A stretch of DNA of 64,000 nucleotides from Limanda limanda (lineage: Eukaryota > Chordata > Actinopteri > Pleuronectiformes > Pleuronectidae), in assembly GCF_963576545.1 (NCBI RefSeq), contig NC_083651.1, positions 9,460,386 through 9,524,385 on the forward strand. Reading direction: 5' to 3'. The position numbers and the translations under genes are program-made. The notes beneath the pieces were generated by a model. That model saw nothing but the letters and a program-made list of their open reading frames with translations. It did no database searches and was not told the origin of the DNA. Shown in pieces: positions 44,711 through 57,858 of this stretch (its first letter is position 1; every line of letters begins with the position of its first letter).

Positions 44711-47700
44711 TACTAAATTTGTGCAGCTTGAATTCATGGGGACTATTGGGCATTGGCGGTGATATCTGTTTTACTTGCATCACCTAATCAATTGTAATAT
44801 TGAGATATTTTTTGGTGTTTGTGTAAATACAACACACCACTTTCATCTTTTGGTTTTTAAAGTTTTCTTTTAACAAATTTGTCATTTCGTAGCTTTATTA
44901 AGGGTTAGAGAAAGGAGGAATAAATTACAATGGGGGAAATGACTCAAGAAAAATAACACATTTTGTTTCAAAACTGAGGTGTTATTTATGCACCTTTTAG
45001 CAAATACCAGGCTGATGTAACAGAAATGACAAACTGCTTCAGATGAGCAACGTTGTTTTTAAATTTGTTAAATTTAATATTTATGCCCTTAATGATGTGT
45101 TACAGCCCTTCTCACTTTTTTACATTTCTTTCGGATCTATTGTAAAACAGGCAACAGAAGCATCTGATAATGAATAAACTGATAAAATCACTGTGGTCTT
45201 TGTATTTTTCTTAATTATCCCTTGTAGTTCTTTCTCATGATTAGTTGTGGTGTAAGTGAGCTAGTGAACTTAACATGAAACTAGTTTGTGTTAACTTTAC
45301 TTTTTATCTAATTTCATTCAGCTGACGCAACCTGCAAGGACTTAAAAAACACAAGCTTGAAACCACAAGCCTTCTCTGTGGGTCAGTACCAACTGTCACA
45401 CACATTCTATGTGCACACACACAAACAAAATGCCTCCCTTAATTGCCCCCTTAGTGTACCCCAATTTGACCCAGTCAAAAAAAGAAGAAAAACAATAATG
45501 TCACATTCCAGCCCATGCCACCCTACACTGTTCACTGTGCTGCGAACAAAAGCCCACTCTCTGTCAGCAGGCACTGAACTGGGTGCAGCTGCCACTGCCG
45601 TTTCTTCACTTTCCTGGGGAGGCCCGGCTTCTCAACAACACTGATTTAGAGGCCGAATACAGGCACTATTTTCTTCCCCACTGCCACTTTCCCTTCCATT
45701 CCTCCCCACCCCTTCGCGTCTGCCCCCGGTCAGCTGCGTCTGTTTGACTCTGCCGTGATCGCAGAGGCCAAGTGAAGCTACACTCTCCTTCTCTCTCATC
45801 CTTTTATTCTCAGTCCTCTGTGCAGCTTCAATAGTTGAGTTAACGGCAGCACTGGCAGTCACAGACTTGTATCCGTGGCAGTTACATGGAGGTGAATGTT
45901 GTGCGGAGTAGGGATGGCTTCAAGAAATGGACAGGGGGCAAATATTTAAGGGGAACAAAAATCGAATCAATGGTGATGCAGTTCAGTGCAGTAAATCTTT
46001 GGGATATAATTCATTTTATTATTCATCCTTAGTTTCTCATCTAAGTTAATTAAGTAGGGGAGGTTGTTTACAAGTTCTCTGATCCTCAGACCCAAATGTT
46101 CCTCGACCTGTCAGCAAGTTCCCAGATCCTCTAAGACTAATAAACAAGTAATGAACTGTAAATTGAAAGATTGTGGTCCTAATTTAGAAAAACATTTACT
46201 GATAAATTAGAGCAATGTGCCCATTTCTGTTTTGCATGTATTCTATTAGTACTCTTTTTAATAAAAAAATGATCACCCAAAATACATACAGTATACGATA
46301 TATAAAACATTTAGACGTATAACAAATTACACATCCATCTTGGCAAACTCTCAGTGGAGAGATATTATATATAAGAGATATAATCACAAGAGAATAAAGA
46401 CGTCATATGAACAGGTCTGTATTCACCTTTGACCCAGAGCTGAGAACTATCAACCTGAAGCATCCGTTAGTCTCAGGCTTAATTAGGAAAGAAAGGAGTT
46501 GGCGCTCTTCGCCTGCATTGAGCAACATGTTGTTTCCATAAGAATCCCTCGGTTTCCCTCCATGTGTGTAGCCGTTTTCGAGGTGGCTGATAAAGGAGCA
46601 TGTGTGGCATTCAACATACGAGCATATGTGTGTGTGTTTCCACTCCAGGGTGCTCCAAACTTTGAGGACTGCCCCTCCAGAAAACACAGGCCTGGCCCTC
46701 CAAACTCAAAGGACGGGCTCCATTCACCACCTGGCAACGGCAGTGAGAAATGGAGAAGAGATGGGCAGAACGGAATGGGTGGGCAGTAAATTATCAGCTT
46801 TTAGAGGCGAAGACACGATATTTATTTATAGCATTCAGCGAGGGCACTCAGGGAGGGTCCGAATGGGATGGGGGTGCGTGTCTTTTGCAAGGGGCATCTT
46901 AGGTGGTCAGCATTGACCTGCGCTAACCCCTTGTATCCTGTCTCATTCTCCCACCCTTCACACTTGTCTTGTACCCAAAGCTCCTGAGACCTCCCTGGTA
47001 ATTAGGGAACGAGTCACACCCACTCCCTGCCCCCAAAGGCAGTAAATTTTCCTCCTTCTCTGGGCCTGGTGACACACACACTCACACAATCCTCAGAATT
47101 GAGGCTTCGGAACACCATTCAATCCGATCCCTACTTGCTCTATCCCCCACTCTACATTTTATCACCACCCCCTGTTTTGTTTTGCTGTCTCTATCCATCA
47201 ATCTTCCCATTAGCCCTCCATATTACGGAAACCATGGGAAACGCCCCCTTTACACCAGCCCTTCAAATCTGTCTTCCTCTCTGCACCTCCCTCAGCCTCC
47301 TCGGCTTGCTGCTCCGCCTCTCTCCCTCCATCCTGCAGCCCGGCCTCATTAGTCCTACCTGTTGCTTCCAAATGATCCCGCTCTCTCTCATTCTGTGTCC
47401 GTCTCCTCCATTTTCATGCTGATTTATTCACATCAGACCGTCTTTGCAGGTAGGACGTTTGGAGAAGATGGAGATGGAGACAAGAGAAGATGGAGACAAG
47501 GAGGGAGATGGTAGGGATGCTGTGGGTGTATGGTGGTGGGGGTGGCAGCACTTTGGGTGGTATGTTTCCTGCGAGGGTGGGACACAATGCCCCCAGTGTT
47601 CAGGCGGGCCCACAGGAGCTTGTTTTACAACAGGGGAGGGGCGGCCATCAATGGCCAGATGATGTGAACCACCCTGAGCCGTTTCACGGTGACAAACAGC

Positions 47701-47990
47701 CCCCTCCGAGCGAAGCGCTGCTGCCGCCTCCTCCTCCTTCTCCTCCTCTGTTCGGCTTTCTCCCATCACCTCCCTCCTTCCCTCCGCACATTCTGTTCTG
47801 TTGGACCAAAACCAGGGCATCAGAGAGGCTGCGACAGCACCGCAGCTCAATTGACTGGAAGTGAGGGGGACACACGCCCACACACACACACACACACACA
47901 CTTAAAATTTCTCACATGCATAATGGCCGTACATGCATATACTCAAGCGCACACACACGGGAGAAAGCTTTTTGTCCCTCTTCTCTTAAT
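44711..47990. other. Gene-free stretch
   Basis: No gene recognised. 46500-47060 and 47190-47860 are GC-richer and non-repetitive, with 'ctggtaattagggaacgagt' at about 46995. The open frames at 47428-47901 and 47490-47864 overlap each other, are low-complexity (Pro/Ser or Glu/Ala) and have no splice support. A CA run lies at 47876-47901. Confidence 0.5.
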
Positions 47991-47999
47991 GACTCCTTG

Positions 48000-48130
48000 A
48001 GCGTCTTGCTGGAACATGAATTGGTATTAGTTTAATTAAACCGGCGTGGCTCTAATTTGTGTCCCTCTCTTCAATCAAAAAAAAAGGCAAAATGGCTTGA
48101 TGATGGCATAATTGCTGAGGAATTGAAGGA
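48000..48130. promoter_or_regulatory. Candidate conserved noncoding element
   Basis: Contains the palindrome TTTAATTAAA (48031-48040), CTAATTTG and CATAATTGC homeodomain-type cores in unique-looking sequence 9.4 kb upstream of olig2. Confidence 0.3.
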
Positions 48131-48354
48131 GAACTGGTGTGTCCAGTTGCCAAGATAATCTCCCCCCTCTTCCAGCTCTGTGGGCCCTGCCGACCTATTT
48201 TTGGAGACCTGTCTATTCTCTCAGTCCCTCAGTCTCCTAACGTCAGCTCAGTCCATGCCATTCAAATTGCAATATTGCGTTAAACAGACGCTACACACAA
48301 GAAAGAAAAGGAAGTAGGTCAGGTGAGAAAAGCAGATAACAGCCGCCCAGGGTT

Positions 48355-48625
48355 TTTTTGTGTGGCGTTTGCCTGTTCCTCCCGTGTCTGTGATGTTCTC
48401 CATGTTCCTGCCAAGGTCCAAAGACATGCAGGTTGGCTTAACTGGAGACTTTAAATTGGCAGATGGTTTCCATGGGACGATGTATAGTTTGATTCTGTAT
48501 GTCGGCCATGTGATGGACCTGCGACCTGTCCAGGGTGAACCCACTCTCTCGCCCAATGTCACCTGGGACTGGCTCGAGGCTCCCATGACCCTAAAAGGAC
48601 GATAGATGATGGATGGATGTAGGCT
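48355..48625 (+). repeat. LINE L2-type 3' end
   Basis: Contains 'ccaaagacatgcaggttggc', 'ggacctgcgacctgtccagg' and 'ggctcgaggctcccatgacc', and ends in ATGGATGG. This is the typical 3' terminal sequence of fish L2-like elements. Confidence 0.65.
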
Positions 48626-49059
48626 TTGGGGAGTCATTTCTAGTGAGTGCACAATGACTGTGTTTGATATGAAACAACACTACCCAGTCAAAATTCACAC
48701 ACTACAGCATTGAGTGCACTAATTGTGCTACACCAGGTTCCAATTTGAGGCCTCATATCCTCTTTTACCTCTTTGTTTTAGCAGATCTTGTCAAATCAGT
48801 GGTGTGTAAGTGTGGGTTGGCTCTGCTCTGCCCTCCTGTGACACTTCATGCCTCTGTCCTTTTTCAAATCCATGCTTCTGGTTCTTTTGGCACACTGCAG
48901 TGCAATGCTCACTGTTGGTGCTACAGTGGCAGCATTTGGTGCACGTCTTATGACCAGCCCTGATCTGAATGAGGCCAGCAACTTTTGCTGGACTTCAACA
49001 AACTATTAACTGTTTGCTCAAAGTTGCCACCATCTTTACATTCCGTTTATAATCTGCAC

Positions 49060-49170
49060 TGCTTTTCAGGCCATCGGCGACTGCAGCCAATCCTAGCTGG
49101 CATTGGGCGAGAGGTGAGGAACAGCCTTGCCGGTCGCCAGTCCATCACTGGGTAAATGACTATCCTCAAT
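49060..49170 (-). repeat. LINE L2-type 3'-end fragment, reverse orientation
   Basis: The reverse complement reads 'gtgatggactggcgaccggc' and 'cccaatgccagctaggattg', the same element type as 48355-48625. Confidence 0.6.
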
Positions 49171-50094
49171 CACAATAACCCCGAATCTGATTTTCAGTTC
49201 AGCATGCAGGTTCGAATCCAGAAATGTCTTGCTGTCAGGCGGCAGTGTTGACCACTGTACCACCCTTGTGTTTTTAGAGTAAAAAGGCCTGTCCCATAGA
49301 ACCATGTACAGTGTTTTGACACGTGATAATCAATCACATGGACACATTTCATGTCTCATTAGTAAGTGTAATTTGGCTGCTATGAGTTTTTTAGTGGACA
49401 ACAATGCCAAGTATCTTCATGTTCTTCTTGGATCCATCTGTACTTTCACCTGTCTGACCATGTCTGCAAATGTTTCTCTACCTCTTCAAATTGTTGTAAA
49501 TGTCTGCACAGAAATTGAAAAAAGGGCTTTTGTCCCTATTCTGCACTCGTGACTTGGAAAACATTGCAGAAGGATTTAAAACTTAGCTAATTAATCTCAC
49601 TGAATGCTTTTAAAACCAGAACTGGAAGCAAATTCTATATGATATATATTGCAGTTTTTAACTTACTTTGTTGTGCAGCTAGAATATTTTTTGGTTTGGG
49701 ATTTTCTGATCTGGTTTTCGGTTGCGTTTTTTGTTCGTAACTACGTGTTTTTTTTACTGTGCTATATGTTTTCACCCACGCTGCTGCCTTGGCCAAGTCT
49801 CCCTCGAAAAATATATTATGAATCTCTTTGGGACTTTGATGTTAAATAAAAGTTTGACTTTGTGGACTGTTTTGGAAAAATTTACTTCAACGCCTGAAAA
49901 CACAAAAGTCGACCCAAAGGGTTAAAAGCCTTTTTTTGATGAGTGCATGTCTGTGCGTGTGTGGGTGCATGGGCTGTGGGGTGACAGCTGGTTAGCAGTG
50001 GGGTGGTAATAAAGTAGATAAAGTGGTCCTCCCCCTTGTTAGGGATGATGAGCTTGTGTGTGATGTGATCAGGAGGCTGCGGTAGTGAGAGTAA

Positions 50095-50285
50095 AGGAAT
50101 GTAACCCAGCCTCTCAATCCCTCCATATGACGCTAATTGCAGCAGAACGGGGACGGCCTGGGCTGCTTGTGTACGCCATTGTTATTCCTCAGGCTATTGT
50201 CTGCGGCCTGCTGACAATCGCCATCTGAATGAGAGCCTGTTAAGCCTGGCAGATCCCCATCATTAGACCCCTTTACACCCATTGT
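50095..50285. promoter_or_regulatory. Candidate SOX-site cluster / enhancer
   Basis: Three ATTGT/ACAAT cores lie within about 45 bases (CATTGTTATT about 50178, CTATTGTCTG about 50194, TGACAATCG about 50212), plus CGCTAATTGC (about 50131) and a CATCTG E-box (50222). Unique-looking, GC-moderate sequence 7.3 kb upstream of olig2. Confidence 0.4.
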
Positions 50286-50289
50286 GATG

Positions 50290-52500
50290 CAGCACTGGGG
50301 ATACTGTAGGGCTATCAGTGACTCTCAGCACAACTGAGACCATGTACACAATAACACAGATACATTTTTCCTTTTGTTCAGGCCGTCCAGCCACACAAAG
50401 ACAGCGTGTTCCACTGCTGCTGCACAAACACTCTCAAGAGTAAAATCAATCTGAAGATGAAGAACAGAGGACATTTTTAACTGATGATGATGCAACAAGA
50501 GATTTTTAGCCCTTTGTCTTACTTCAGATGATACCTGGAAGCCCACAGGAAAGATTTAATTTGGTGTTGTTAAAAGCTACTGTATGTGAGGTGATTTGTA
50601 TGAAGATTAGTCCTGTCAAAAAAAAGTAAAGGGGAACCATGCATATGGAATGGGTATGGAACGGATTTTGACAGAATAAGGTGTCAGTCAACCTTCAAAG
50701 CGATTGGCCATCCAGCACAGTAACAGAAAGTCATTATTCAAATTTAGTGCAACATTTCTCATCCGAAGTTCTTGTGTTAAAATTGTTTCACTCTTAAATA
50801 GATTAATTAGCATATCTCGATCATGGCAAAAAAACTAACAGCAAAAATGATTTGTGATCAAAATGCAGATTTGGACACTGGATATTTTTGTACAGTTGCC
50901 TGACAACAAAAAGCTTTACAATGAGCTCAGCAACACAGAAACACAAAATGATGAAACATGAAAGATTTACCAGACTGAAAACAATTTAGTGATTCAACTC
51001 CACTGCAGACCAGCTGGTGGCGCTAATGTAATTTTGTTGTGTGCCAACCAAAGATATTTTTAAACATTTATATAGAACCCAACAGATTTAGTGGTTGCCA
51101 AATAAAAATCGACAGATGCAATCCTTTCACAGACATCAGAATATGTGTTTATGTTTACTGATATGAAAACATTTGTTTTACCAAACAAACAATGCAGACA
51201 AAATGTGAATTTTGGGACTTAAATTGCAGTTTTTTTCTTGATTCACATTCTATATGTTTAGGTCTATTTGTTTTTTGTTTCTTTATTCTTTCTTTTTATT
51301 AAAGTTTATTGGTAAACTGTAAAAACTTCAAGCTTAATAACTTGTATTTGTCATAAAGGTTTGATAATGACGTTTTATACATATATCCGCCATTTAATAG
51401 GTATAGAAAATGTATTACTCCCAAATATCAGTAGCATTGGCCTCCCAAAATCTTTTGGGGTCTACCTTCATAAAAACAGAGCTAAGTAAAATAATTATGT
51501 CTGATTTAACAGTCCTGTAATAAATCCTCTCTTTTGTGACAGTTTTAAAGTTCACTTTTTTGGCGAAACTTTTTCAAACCTGTTAGTTTGACTCAATAAT
51601 GCTTTTGACCACTGATGTTTGTGGTGTTGTTTAATCCTACTACATTATAAAGAGAATTTAGTCTGTTATATACCCTCCATATGTATTGTTATAATTGAGC
51701 TGGACAAAATAACAAAGGACAATTTACCATTATACTAATTATTCTTATTTCTTTTTATATATGTGACATGATTATGTCTAAAGATTAATGACACCAGAGG
51801 CCAAATCAGATTCGAAATTAAAAAATTTGTAGGAATAGTTCATTTACATTGATGCATGGTTTCCACTTATGATCCTACATTAAAACTACAGGTTGGAGAA
51901 AAGGTAGTGGATCAGTTGTCCCTGTTAAAAAAAAGGCAATGGATTAAAGATAATCATTTAAAAGACTTTCCCGAACTTTCTGAAGATCTTCTTTTAAAGA
52001 CCTCCAGACTTTCACCATATTTTCCCTCAGTCAACAATTGACAGCAACACTCCAGTGAAAGTGGAACTTTTTTATTTTTTGGTCCTGGTCGTTCTGTGGA
52101 AACAAACATGCCAGCTGGCCTGCTTTGGGCAGAGTGCGCCTCCGTCTCGTCTCCGTCTCCCTAAAACAAGCATCTGGAGGCCCGGGACGTGAATACAAGT
52201 GTGAATATATTCATCCCCATGCTGCTTTGTTAAATCTCTGGGCGTAAAGCCGTTGTACCCCCGTGCCCTCCCGAGTGACCCCGGAGGATCAGAGACCAGG
52301 TTGTCGAAACATTTGTAACATTTGGCCAAAGCAAATCTCAGGCTGCCTGTTGAATTGAAGCCTAGACCAAAGAGGAGAGAAAAAAAATCCCCCTGGAACC
52401 CTTAAAATAGTCCCTATGCTGGACCAGGACCCCCCCACTCCCCCCTCTCGTTCCTTATCCCTCACACACACACAGACACTCACACACCGAGCACGGAGGC
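50290..52500. other. Gene-free AT-rich stretch
   Basis: No gene recognised. The 61-codon frame at 51856-52041 has no homology I recognise and no splice support. 52140-52330 is GC-richer, with only a short minus-strand frame. Confidence 0.5.
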
Positions 52501-52529
52501 TCAACCCCTTACAACCTCCAGCAAATCCC

Positions 52530-52815
52530 CTTTATCTTTTCCCAGCCAGATGGGGCCGCTGGAATAATAGCTAAAGCCCAATGAGTTCCATTCAATTTGT
52601 CATGCCGTCTAAAGGAGCTTGTAAGCTTCCCATTTGCAGTTATGTTATAGTAACCATGGGAGGCTCGGCAGTGTTAGGACTTAATTACCTCCTAATAGCT
52701 GTTGTAGAGATAAAGCCCCGGGCCAACATAACCCAACACTGTCCAGCCTCCGAGGCACAGAGGCCTGGGCACTCCCTCTGCATGTATATTACATCAGTGA
52801 CCTCTTCACCTAACG
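52530..52815. promoter_or_regulatory. Candidate conserved noncoding element
   Basis: Unique-looking block with ACTTAATTACCTCCTAATAGC-type homeodomain cores (around 52679-52699), a CCATTTGCAG segment and CCCCGGGCC. It ends where an F2 element begins. Confidence 0.3.
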
Positions 52816-52828
52816 TCTACCTGCACAG

Positions 52829-53733
52829 ACCATAGAGTCTTTATAAAGATGGACGACATCACAAAGCATCTCCATCGCCATCTACTGGCTGGCAGCCGTA
52901 TAGGTCACAAACCCCACGTACCAATCTAAATTTTCCCCAAAATGGTTTCTGTAATTTTTAGGTAGCTCCTATCACACTGTTACTTAAGTTTGGTTTCAAC
53001 TAGTTATTTCATGCTATATAAATGGGATGAAATGTCATGATTGACAGCTGACTCGCTATAAGTATCAGTGAGTCAGCTAGTTGGTCGTTTGCATGTATTG
53101 TGGGGAGAACCTCACGATAGGTAGATCTGTAACCTTTGATACTTTTCAACACCTACTACTTATTAAAATGCATTTTTAGATACATTTCCAGCCTTTCTGC
53201 CTTCATATCGGAACCTTGGTGACTTTATCTCTAATGCCAGACCACTGTTACATCATTAACTGGTTTATGAGCTGATCTTTTGAATCATCGAGTTTGAAAT
53301 TTTCTCCAGCAGCCTGTTGTTATTTGAATCCAGAAGTTACCATATTCGGAGGAACAGGGGGCGGAGCCTGACTGAGAGCTCGAGGTCAATTGCGTAACTA
53401 CATCTGCCACCTGCAACCATTAGACGGTACTAGCTGTCAATCACACTGTGTCCACGCCCATTCAGTACTTTCTCTATTTGACTTTAAACGAGACCATAAT
53501 TTACTAAATGAACATTGTATTGAAAAAGACTAAGAGACGATAAATTCTGCTGAAGTTACAAATAAAGTTAGAAGAAGAATCATTTTCTAAAAGACGTCTA
53601 TAGAAACGGACTTGTTTTAAAACCAGTGGAGTGGCCCTCTGCTGGTCATTTTAAATAATACAGGTTTTGGGCACTTCAATTGGCTTCACTTTCCGGAGTC
53701 TACATCCATTTTTATAAACGGCCTATGATTGAT
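52829..53733. mobile_element. Long F2-type element with terminal inverted repeats
   Basis: Left end CATAGAGTCTTTATAAAGATGG (from about 52832); the inverse of the right end is CATAGGCCGTTTATAAAAATGG. F2 sequence lies at both ends ('ctactggctggcagccgtat', 'ccctctgctggtcattttaa') around about 0.6 kb of non-coding DNA. Confidence 0.6.
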
Positions 53734-55672
53734 TTTTGTTTTCAGCCATCTGATTGAACCATTTCCGTTTGAGCACTGCTGCAGAAGTTCTCTTCATGAA
53801 TTGAGTTTCCTCCTTCATATCTGTGTCTGCTCTTGTTCCTGAACTTGAAGCTTGAAGAACTAGAGACATTTTCATTTGTGGACTGAAGACGCCGTCTACA
53901 AGAAACACCCAAACAATATCACCCCCAAATAATACGATTATTCTGCCTTTGTGCATCCACAAAATTCACTTCATAGAAAACCTTCAGATCTGTAAGTGTG
54001 ATGAGCTGAATGAGAGAAATTCCAAACCCAGGAAACTATTTTGAAGATTTTCTAAACCGGTTCTTGACTCCTTCATTAAATTTACAGTAAATGGCAAATA
54101 AAGGAGAGCTACATTCTAACTGGGAGATGGGGGTTACACACACACACACACACACACACAAACAAACACACACACACAGTGCAACAGCAGTGGTGGTTGC
54201 AGCCAGCATCTCACGTTTCTCACTACAGATTTCAACAAAAGCGAGAATTTTGCTTCATTTCGTTCCAAGATCTGCCAGAGAAAGGGACGGAGGGGGAGAG
54301 CCAGGACGTTATTCATGTCTTTCAGTTCATTTGGCCGTGGCCGGTCAGCTTCCCCAGACACAGAGAAAACTCCTCTCTCATGTTTTTCCACCCTCCTCTC
54401 TTTTCTGCTGTTTTTGTTCCCTTTCTTTTTTATTTTGGAGGCAGATTAGCAGGATTAAGTATGGCTCACATATGCTCCTCCTCACTATTGGTATTCACCG
54501 CGGCACCAGGCCGACCGCCACCCAGACTGATGGACAGAGAAAGAGAGAGAGAGAGGGAGAGCAGGAGTGGATGTGTGGTGAGGAGAGTCAAAGGTGGAAG
54601 AAAAGAGAGAGTTAAAAATAAACAAAGGAAGAAACTGTTCTTATATTTTCTGTACTTTTGTTTTAGGGCTTTGTTTTTTTCCAGATGTTAATATCTCTTT
54701 GTTCCTGTTAACCTGATAAAATATTATTGCTAGCGCAGACATGGTTACTGTGCTTCAAAGTTGAGTCGACAGTTTGAGGAAGAACTTTTTATTCTTTAAA
54801 TGAAAATGAATGAAATCAGATCCATAAAGAAAATACTCTCCTTGTTTATTTTGGAAGAACTTGCCCTGATGAACTTGGATGAACTTGTACAATGCCTGAA
54901 GGCCAGGACGTCTCCAAGTATCATGGACACCAATAATCAGACCATTCAAATTACTTTGATTGAGATGTTCTCATTAGCTGCGATTAGAATATTCCAATAC
55001 AGCAGAGCGTAATCTGATTATGACACCAAGCAGTTGTTATATTTTGTCGAAGAATGCAAATACCTATGACATTATATTGGGATTTACATTTAAACATGTC
55101 TAAGGTCGGAACACTTCATGTTTTGATTTGATCATTGCTTGTTTGACCTTACTCAGGTTAAAGGTATCAGGGAAATGCTTGGCTGTGTCTCATATCAGAA
55201 AATTGGTTTCCATGTAAATGTAATCTTTGTTGTGGATGAAGTCATGGTCAAAATCTCGTTAACAGCCCAAATCTAAAGGTATGGAGATTATTAGAGCAAC
55301 AGTCATGTTCTCTTTGAATGTGGGTGTTATGTCCCTGAAATTTTTCATATTCTATAGTTTTTGACTGGTGCAGCCCTCTCGTGGATTTTTGGACACATGA
55401 TCGTCTTCAGTCCTGAAGAAAAGGGCTCTAAGTCTGGTTTTGGTTTTAACACTAGCTGATTGGCAGTTTTTGAGGCTATATATGCAATTGGATTTCTCCC
55501 TTTTCTGCACCAAAAATTCACAGTTTTTATGTATTTCAAAATAATTTGACATTAATTATCTTCATCACAGATGAATCTCATACAGATAAGAGACAGGCGG
55601 CTTCATACTTGTTAACAGATATATGTAACTGTGGATAAATGATGATGCATGTGATGTATTTAAAAATAATGA

Positions 55673-55723
<51 letters not shown>

Positions 55724-56045
55724 CGTGTGTATATGTGCGTGTGTGTGTGGGTGTATATGTGCGTGTGTGTGTGTGTGTGTGTGTGTCTGTGTGCCACACA
55801 GTGTCACTGTGGGAAAGTCTAATGAACCAAAGACACAAAGCTGCTGATTTAAATCTGCACTCTACTCGACTTCATTACCATAATCTTTTTTATAAACACG
55901 AAGAAACCAAGCAAATATAACCACGTGTGTGTGTGCGTGTGGTCAACGAACGTGACGTTGTGACACCTGACGGACGATTACACATTAGACATTTAGTTTT
56001 CGTTTCTGATTGGCTGCAGGTGATTGTTAACCCCCCCCCCCTTTC
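53734..56045. other. Gene-free stretch with microsatellites
   Basis: CA repeats at 54135-54179, GA at 54538-54563 and GT at 55672-55795. Open frames here are either low-complexity or lack recognisable domains. Confidence 0.5.
55672..55795. repeat. (GT)n microsatellite
   Basis: GT runs with GAGAGAGC and TATATGTGCG interruptions. Confidence 0.95.
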
Positions 56046-56049
56046 TCAG

Positions 56050-56058
56050 ACACACACA

Positions 56059-56135
<77 letters not shown>
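56050..56135. repeat. (CA)n-(CT)n microsatellite
   Basis: A short CA run leads into an uninterrupted CT run of about 70 bases. Confidence 0.97.
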
Positions 56136-57364
56136 TCTATACACAACAACAGCCACATAATTAATAATATCAAGAAAATAGTTTCCTGCTTTACCCCCAT
56201 CGTCATTGTTCACTGGTCAATATTATTACCTTTGTATTTGTTTATTTATCTTTTTCTCATGTTTCGTTTGTTATTATTCCTCCTTCCTTTGTGGGGAATA
56301 TATCAAATAAACAAATCATACAGAGAAATCAAATAAATCAGAAAAACTGATAATAAACAAATAAAGTATAATCATTATTATTATTATTATAATAAATTAT
56401 TATAGGTCTACTTTTAAATCTTATATAATTTTCATTATTTTTATTTCATAAGGAAACACAGAACCTCCTCAGACCTCGCTCCCAAACAAATACAACCTGT
56501 AGAGGCAATTAGCGGTGATTGCGTGTGAATGCGCAGCGCGGCTCGGTCATATTTGCGCACAATGGTGTCTGTCACCTTGAGTTAGCGTCAGTGGATCCGT
56601 CCGAGGCCCAGTGAGCAGCAGCATCAGGGCCACACATGCTCTCTGCGCTCACTGCGCACTAATTGAAATGTTGAGGATCATAACCGTTAAAAACAATTTC
56701 GCACACTTCGTTAATTAACGTTAAAGATGCTCGTCAGCGGCAGCTGCTGAACGACAGCGGGTCGAAACGGAAAACACCATATTTATCCCAAAAGCGCGTC
56801 CAGGAAACATATTGCGCTGCATATTGAGGCTTCGACCTGTTTTTACTGAGCCTGAGGAGGCGAGTGAGTTCATGCTCGGATGGTTTATTGACAAAATACT
56901 AATACTAATACTAATAAATAATAATAATGATAATATCAGGAAATTCGAATAAAAAGTATTGTCTCAGGTATTTACAAAAATTACTAAAATATCTGTGGGG
57001 ATTTAAATTAAATTTAAATCTTCAATGTATATCATATATAGTCCCAGTTATTGCACAAAACATATGTTCCTATAATTTATGTCCAATATTTAAATGACGT
57101 CTGATATATTCGTTTTCCCGTTTCCTGCAGAATCAGACGATCAACAGTTCAATTCCAAGGCGCAATGTGTTATCCTCTGTGCGTAAAATCCATCCACACG
57201 CGGCCGGGGCATGTCCACAGGAAGGGGCCGCATGCAGGACGGAGTGTGTCTGATTTCACTTCATAGTGATGCTGTGTGTCGGTAATTACATCAGGCTGAG
57301 GACCGTCCGTCACCCACCTCACTCCCCTCCCTCCCCTCTCTCCCACCCCCCCTGCTCGGAGCTG

Positions 57365-57435
57365 ATTGGTCGCCGGGTGGCTGCCGGGACACACAGCGCG
57401 TTGTCCCGGTGAAGCGGCCTCAGTGCGCTATAAAA
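57365..57435 (+). promoter_or_regulatory. olig2 core promoter: inverted CCAAT box and TATA box
   Basis: ATTGG (57365-57369, CCAAT on the other strand) lies about 60 bases upstream of TATAAAA (57429-57435). Transcription should start near 57460. The surrounding 56.5-57.5 kb is CpG-rich relative to the window, as expected for a developmental gene promoter. Confidence 0.75.
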
Positions 57436-57459
57436 GCCCGCGGTCACACGCAGCCGTGC

Positions 57460-57543
57460 CAAATGGGCTGTCACACGCACTTTGGAGTAACCCGTGGATT
57501 TGACGTATCGGTTTTCACATCGTCGCGCTTGGAAACTTTCTCG
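57460..57543 (+). other. olig2: olig2 non-coding first exon (start approximate)
   Basis: Ends at TCTCG|GTGAGTG (donor at 57544). The acceptor TTTCCTCCTCAG ends at 57836 and exon 2 starts 22 bases before the ATG. A 5' UTR intron and a single coding exon match the usual OLIG2 gene structure. Confidence 0.65.
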
Positions 57544-57858
57544 GTGAGTGTTTTATATATTTGGCAATTTGAGTAATTATTAGTGATGTTTTACCAGACT
57601 TTATTTATGGCAAACCAGAGGATGAAGTCTGTGCGCACTCACTGAACTTTAGGTTTGGAAGTGGTGTTACCGTATACGACAGCATGTAAAGCCAAAATGT
57701 GTCTGTACATATATTATTAATTATTAAGTCAACAGATGAAATTGCAATTTACTTCTTATCACCAGTGGTTGGATTCACTTTTGGCCTGACCTGTGGATTT
57801 TTAGGCTTCACTAACTCCTCTGTGTTTCCTCCTCAGAGCTCCGTGCTGGACCAGAACC

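Noticed and set aside
47428..47901. 157-codon minus-strand ORF and its plus-strand overlap
   Set aside because: Low-complexity composition, overlapping frames on both strands, no recognisable domain and no splice context.
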